Below are positions 6,187 through 7,762 of a stretch of DNA of 7,762 bases, in pieces; position 1 is the stretch's first letter, and each line of letters begins with the position of its first letter. This DNA comes from Paracoccaceae bacterium (GTDB taxonomy: Bacteria > Pseudomonadota > Alphaproteobacteria > Rhodobacterales > Rhodobacteraceae). The stretch is from positions 1-7,762 of the forward strand of contig JAMWZF010000139.1 of assembly GCA_024304875.1 (NCBI GenBank), in the 5' to 3' direction. A model generated the notes under the pieces. That model ran no database searches. It was not told where the DNA came from and saw only the letters and a program-made list of their open reading frames with translations. The position numbers were made by a program, and so were the translations under genes.

Positions 6187-6196
6187 CATCTGTTGC
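6183..6196. promoter_or_regulatory. Perfect inverted repeat in the divergent promoter region
   Basis: GCAACA-TC-TGTTGC is a perfect 6-2-6 palindrome in the 154 bases between the divergent proS and PerM-family genes. It overlaps the predicted proS -35 and lies about 26 bases upstream of the predicted -35 of the PerM gene. The shape suits a dimeric regulator, but I cannot name one. It is too short and too far from a T-run to be a terminator. Confidence 0.45.
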
Positions 6197-6221
6197 AGGG
6201 GTCGCCGCGATCCGGCGGGAC

Positions 6222-6250
6222 TTGACCCCCCTCGCCGCCGCCCGCATCAA
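6222..6250 (+). promoter_or_regulatory. Possible promoter of the PerM-family gene
   Basis: TTGACC (6222-6227) is followed after 17 bases by CATCAA (6245-6250), about 28 bases before the ATG at 6278. The -35 is good and the -10 matches at only three of six positions. Confidence 0.35.
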
Positions 6251-6277
6251 GGGTGGATCGCATGAGGGAACGAGCCG

Positions 6278-7402
6278 ATGGCGCTGCCGGTCGAGAGCCA
6301 AGTCAAATACTGGGGCATCGCCGCGGCGGTGCTGATCCTGACGCTGTGGCTGCTCGGGAACATCCTGCTGCCCTTCGTCCTCGGCGCGGCCATCGCCTAC
6401 CTGCTGGACCCCCTGGCGGACCGGCTGGAGGCGCGGGGTCTGTCCCGCGGCGCCGCGGTCGCCGTGCTCAGCCTCGTGTTCGTCCTTGTCGCCGTGCCGA
6501 TCCTGATCGTCGTGGTCCTGACCCTGGCGCGCCAGACCGAACAGTTGATCGGGTTCCTGTCGGGCATCATCGACCGCGCCCCGACCCTCGGCCAGAACTT
6601 CGCCGACTGGACCAACCGGGTCTTCGGGGTGACGGTCGACCCCGCCATGATCCAGGACGCCCTGACCAAGGTGGGCGAGTTCGTCCAGTCCCGGGGCGGC
6701 GAGCTGGCCTCTTCGGTCCTCTCCGCCGCCGGCGGGCTGCTCAACGTGGTGGTCTTCTTCGTGCTGGTGCCGGTGATCGTGATCTACCTGCTGCTGGACT
6801 GGGACCGGATGATCGCCCGTATCGACGACCTTCTGCCCCGCGACCATGCCCCCACGATCCGCCAGATCGGGCGCGATATCGACAAGACGCTGGCGGGGTT
6901 CATCCGCGGCCAGGGAACGGTCTGCCTGATCCAGGGGACCTTCTACGCCATCGCCCTCGGCCTCGTGGGCCTCAACTTCGGCTTCGTGATCGGGGCCTTC
7001 GCGGGCCTGATCTCGTTCATTCCCTACGTCGGCGCGCTGCTCGGCGGGGCGCTGGCGATCGGCGTGGCGCTGTTCCAGTTCTGGGGCGAATGGTGGTGGA
7101 TCGTCGCCGTCGCGGTGATCTTCCAGGTGGGCCAGGTGGTCGAGGGCAATATCCTGACGCCAAACCTCGTCGGCTCCTCGGTCGGGCTTCACCCGGTCTG
7201 GCTGCTGTTCGCGCTCTCGGCCTTCGGAGCGCTCTTCGGGTTCCTCGGCCTGCTGGTCGCGGTGCCGCTGGCCGCCGTGGTGGGCGTGCTCGTCCGCTTC
7301 GCGGTGGACCGCTACAAGGACGGCCAGCTCTATCGCGGCACCTCGGGACGGGCGCCGCCGCACGATTACGACGGGCCGGACGACGACCCGCGCGGGGTCT
7401 GA
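6278..7402 (+). CDS. AI-2E family transporter (PerM/UPF0118) membrane protein
   Basis: A 374-residue polytopic inner-membrane protein of the AI-2E_transport (PF01594) family. Members have been linked to autoinducer-2 export or Na+/H+ exchange, but the substrate cannot be told from sequence, so no quorum-sensing role should be assumed. Hydrophobic segments lie at about 11-43 (two helices), 58-84, 150-173, 213-245, 243-268, 273-288 and 305-340. Family marks include Y-L-L-D-P-L-A-D-R-L (41-50), F-I-R-G-Q-G-T (208-214), S-F-I-P-Y-V-G-A-L-L-G-G (246-257) and V-E-G-N-I-L-T-P-N-L-V-G (288-299). The soluble part at about 85-150 is the usual extramembrane segment. The C-terminal tail is acidic, with an Asp-rich end (363-370). 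GAGGGA lies 8 bases before the ATG. It is followed closely by the hda-like gene, an arrangement common in alphaproteobacteria. Confidence 0.92.
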   Translation: MALPVESQVKYWGIAAAVLILTLWLLGNILLPFVLGAAIAYLLDPLADRLEARGLSRGAAVAVLSLVFVLVAVPILIVVVLTLARQTEQLIGFLSGIIDRAPTLGQNFADWTNRVFGVTVDPAMIQDALTKVGEFVQSRGGELASSVLSAAGGLLNVVVFFVLVPVIVIYLLLDWDRMIARIDDLLPRDHAPTIRQIGRDIDKTLAGFIRGQGTVCLIQGTFYAIALGLVGLNFGFVIGAFAGLISFIPYVGALLGGALAIGVALFQFWGEWWWIVAVAVIFQVGQVVEGNILTPNLVGSSVGLHPVWLLFALSAFGALFGFLGLLVAVPLAAVVGVLVRFAVDRYKDGQLYRGTSGRAPPHDYDGPDDDPRGV

Positions 7403-7410
7403 GGCGCCCG

Positions 7411-7762
7411 ATGGCCCGGCAGCTTGCCTTCGACTGGCCCCGGCGCGAGGCGCTGGGTGAAGAGGATTTCTTCGTCTCGGACGCCAATGCGGTGGCCCAT
7501 GCCATGGTCATGGACCCGGAGAGCTGGCCCGAGGGCCGCCTGGCGCTGATCGGACCGGAGGGGTCGGGCAAGACCCACCTCGCCCGCCTTTTCGCCCAGG
7601 CGACCGGCGCGCCGATCCTCGCCGCGGGTGACATCGACCCCGCCGCACCGATGCCGGGGACCCAGCTGGTGGTCGAGGATGCCGACCGGCTGCCGGCGGC
7701 CGCCGAGGAATGGCTGTTCCATGCCCACAACCACCTTGTCGGGCCCGGCCGGGCCGGGCGCC
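7411..7762 (+). CDS. hdaA: Hda/HdaA-like DnaA-family regulatory ATPase, 5' part
   Basis: The frame runs from the ATG at 7411 off the right edge, with 117 whole codons visible. It resembles HdaA, the DnaA-related AAA+ protein that, bound to the replication clamp, stimulates ATP hydrolysis by DnaA and so limits re-initiation. The N terminus has Q-L-A-F-D-W (4-9), matching the short clamp-binding motif of Hda proteins. Then come A-L-G-E-E-D-F-F-V-S (14-23), Walker A G-P-E-G-S-G-K-T (48-55) and a Walker B-like strand L-V-V-E-D-A-D (86-92). W-L-F-H-A-H-N (residues 103-109) follows, as in DnaA relatives. Unlike DnaA itself, it has no long N-terminal domain before the ATPase. The start is supported by GAGG at 7401-7404, which overlaps the stop codon of the preceding gene; the 8-base gap suggests one operon and coupled translation. 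Confidence 0.88.
   Translation, partial: MARQLAFDWPRREALGEEDFFVSDANAVAHAMVMDPESWPEGRLALIGPEGSGKTHLARLFAQATGAPILAAGDIDPAAPMPGTQLVVEDADRLPAAAEEWLFHAHNHLVGPGRAGR

Noticed and set aside
4525..6225. Plus-strand open frame of 566 codons opposite proS
   Set aside because: It is antisense to proS, has low-complexity composition and no family features; a shadow of the GC-rich codon pattern.
4670..7363. Minus-strand open frame of 897 codons spanning the proS start and the PerM-family gene
   Set aside because: It crosses a divergent promoter region and two well-supported genes in other frames. The translation is Arg/Asp/His/Pro-rich without domains.
1..7762. Mobile elements, CRISPR arrays, tRNA or rRNA genes
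   Set aside because: I found no transposase, integrase, regular direct repeats, tRNA cloverleaf with CCA end, or rRNA-like sequence.

Overview
This is a very GC-rich window with dense, tightly packed genes. The gene set (single-permease Lol system, compact ProRS, a PerM/HdaA-type pair, DUF2937 and DUF3047 proteins) points to an alphaproteobacterium, most likely of the Rhodobacter/Roseobacter group (Rhodobacteraceae/Paracoccaceae). That placement rests on gene content and composition, not on a database search.

Layout: (1) 2-553, plus strand: the 3' part of a gene for a protein with an HExxH zinc-protease-like motif, cut by the window edge. It meets the next gene tail to tail, the two stop codons sharing the palindrome CTAG. 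(2) 550-6123, minus strand: six genes, read from right to left. They are proS (compact prolyl-tRNA synthetase), a small DUF2937 membrane protein, a roughly 295-base non-coding leader with two hairpins, lolC/E and lolD (lipoprotein release ABC transporter, overlapping by 8 bases), an exported DUF3047 protein, and a lipoprotein c-type cytochrome. (3) 6124-6277: a divergent promoter region with a perfect 14-base inverted repeat. (4) 6278-7762, plus strand: an AI-2E/PerM-family membrane protein followed 8 bases later by the start of an Hda/HdaA-like DnaA-family ATPase, cut by the right edge.

How the genes work together: LolC/E and LolD form the inner-membrane machine that extracts mature lipoproteins. 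The cytochrome two genes downstream is itself predicted to be a lipoprotein, so it is a plausible local client (inference). ProS charges tRNA-Pro and lacks room for a full editing domain. The Hda-like protein would link the replication clamp to inactivation of DnaA. The remaining proteins (DUF2937, DUF3047, the HExxH protein) belong to recognisable but functionally undefined families.

Most of the window is ordinary housekeeping sequence. I see no mobile element, CRISPR array, tRNA, rRNA or defence system, and no convincing new multi-gene system. The most unexplained parts are the hairpin-bearing leader between the DUF2937 gene and lolC, the inverted repeat on the predicted proS promoter, and the partial HExxH protein.
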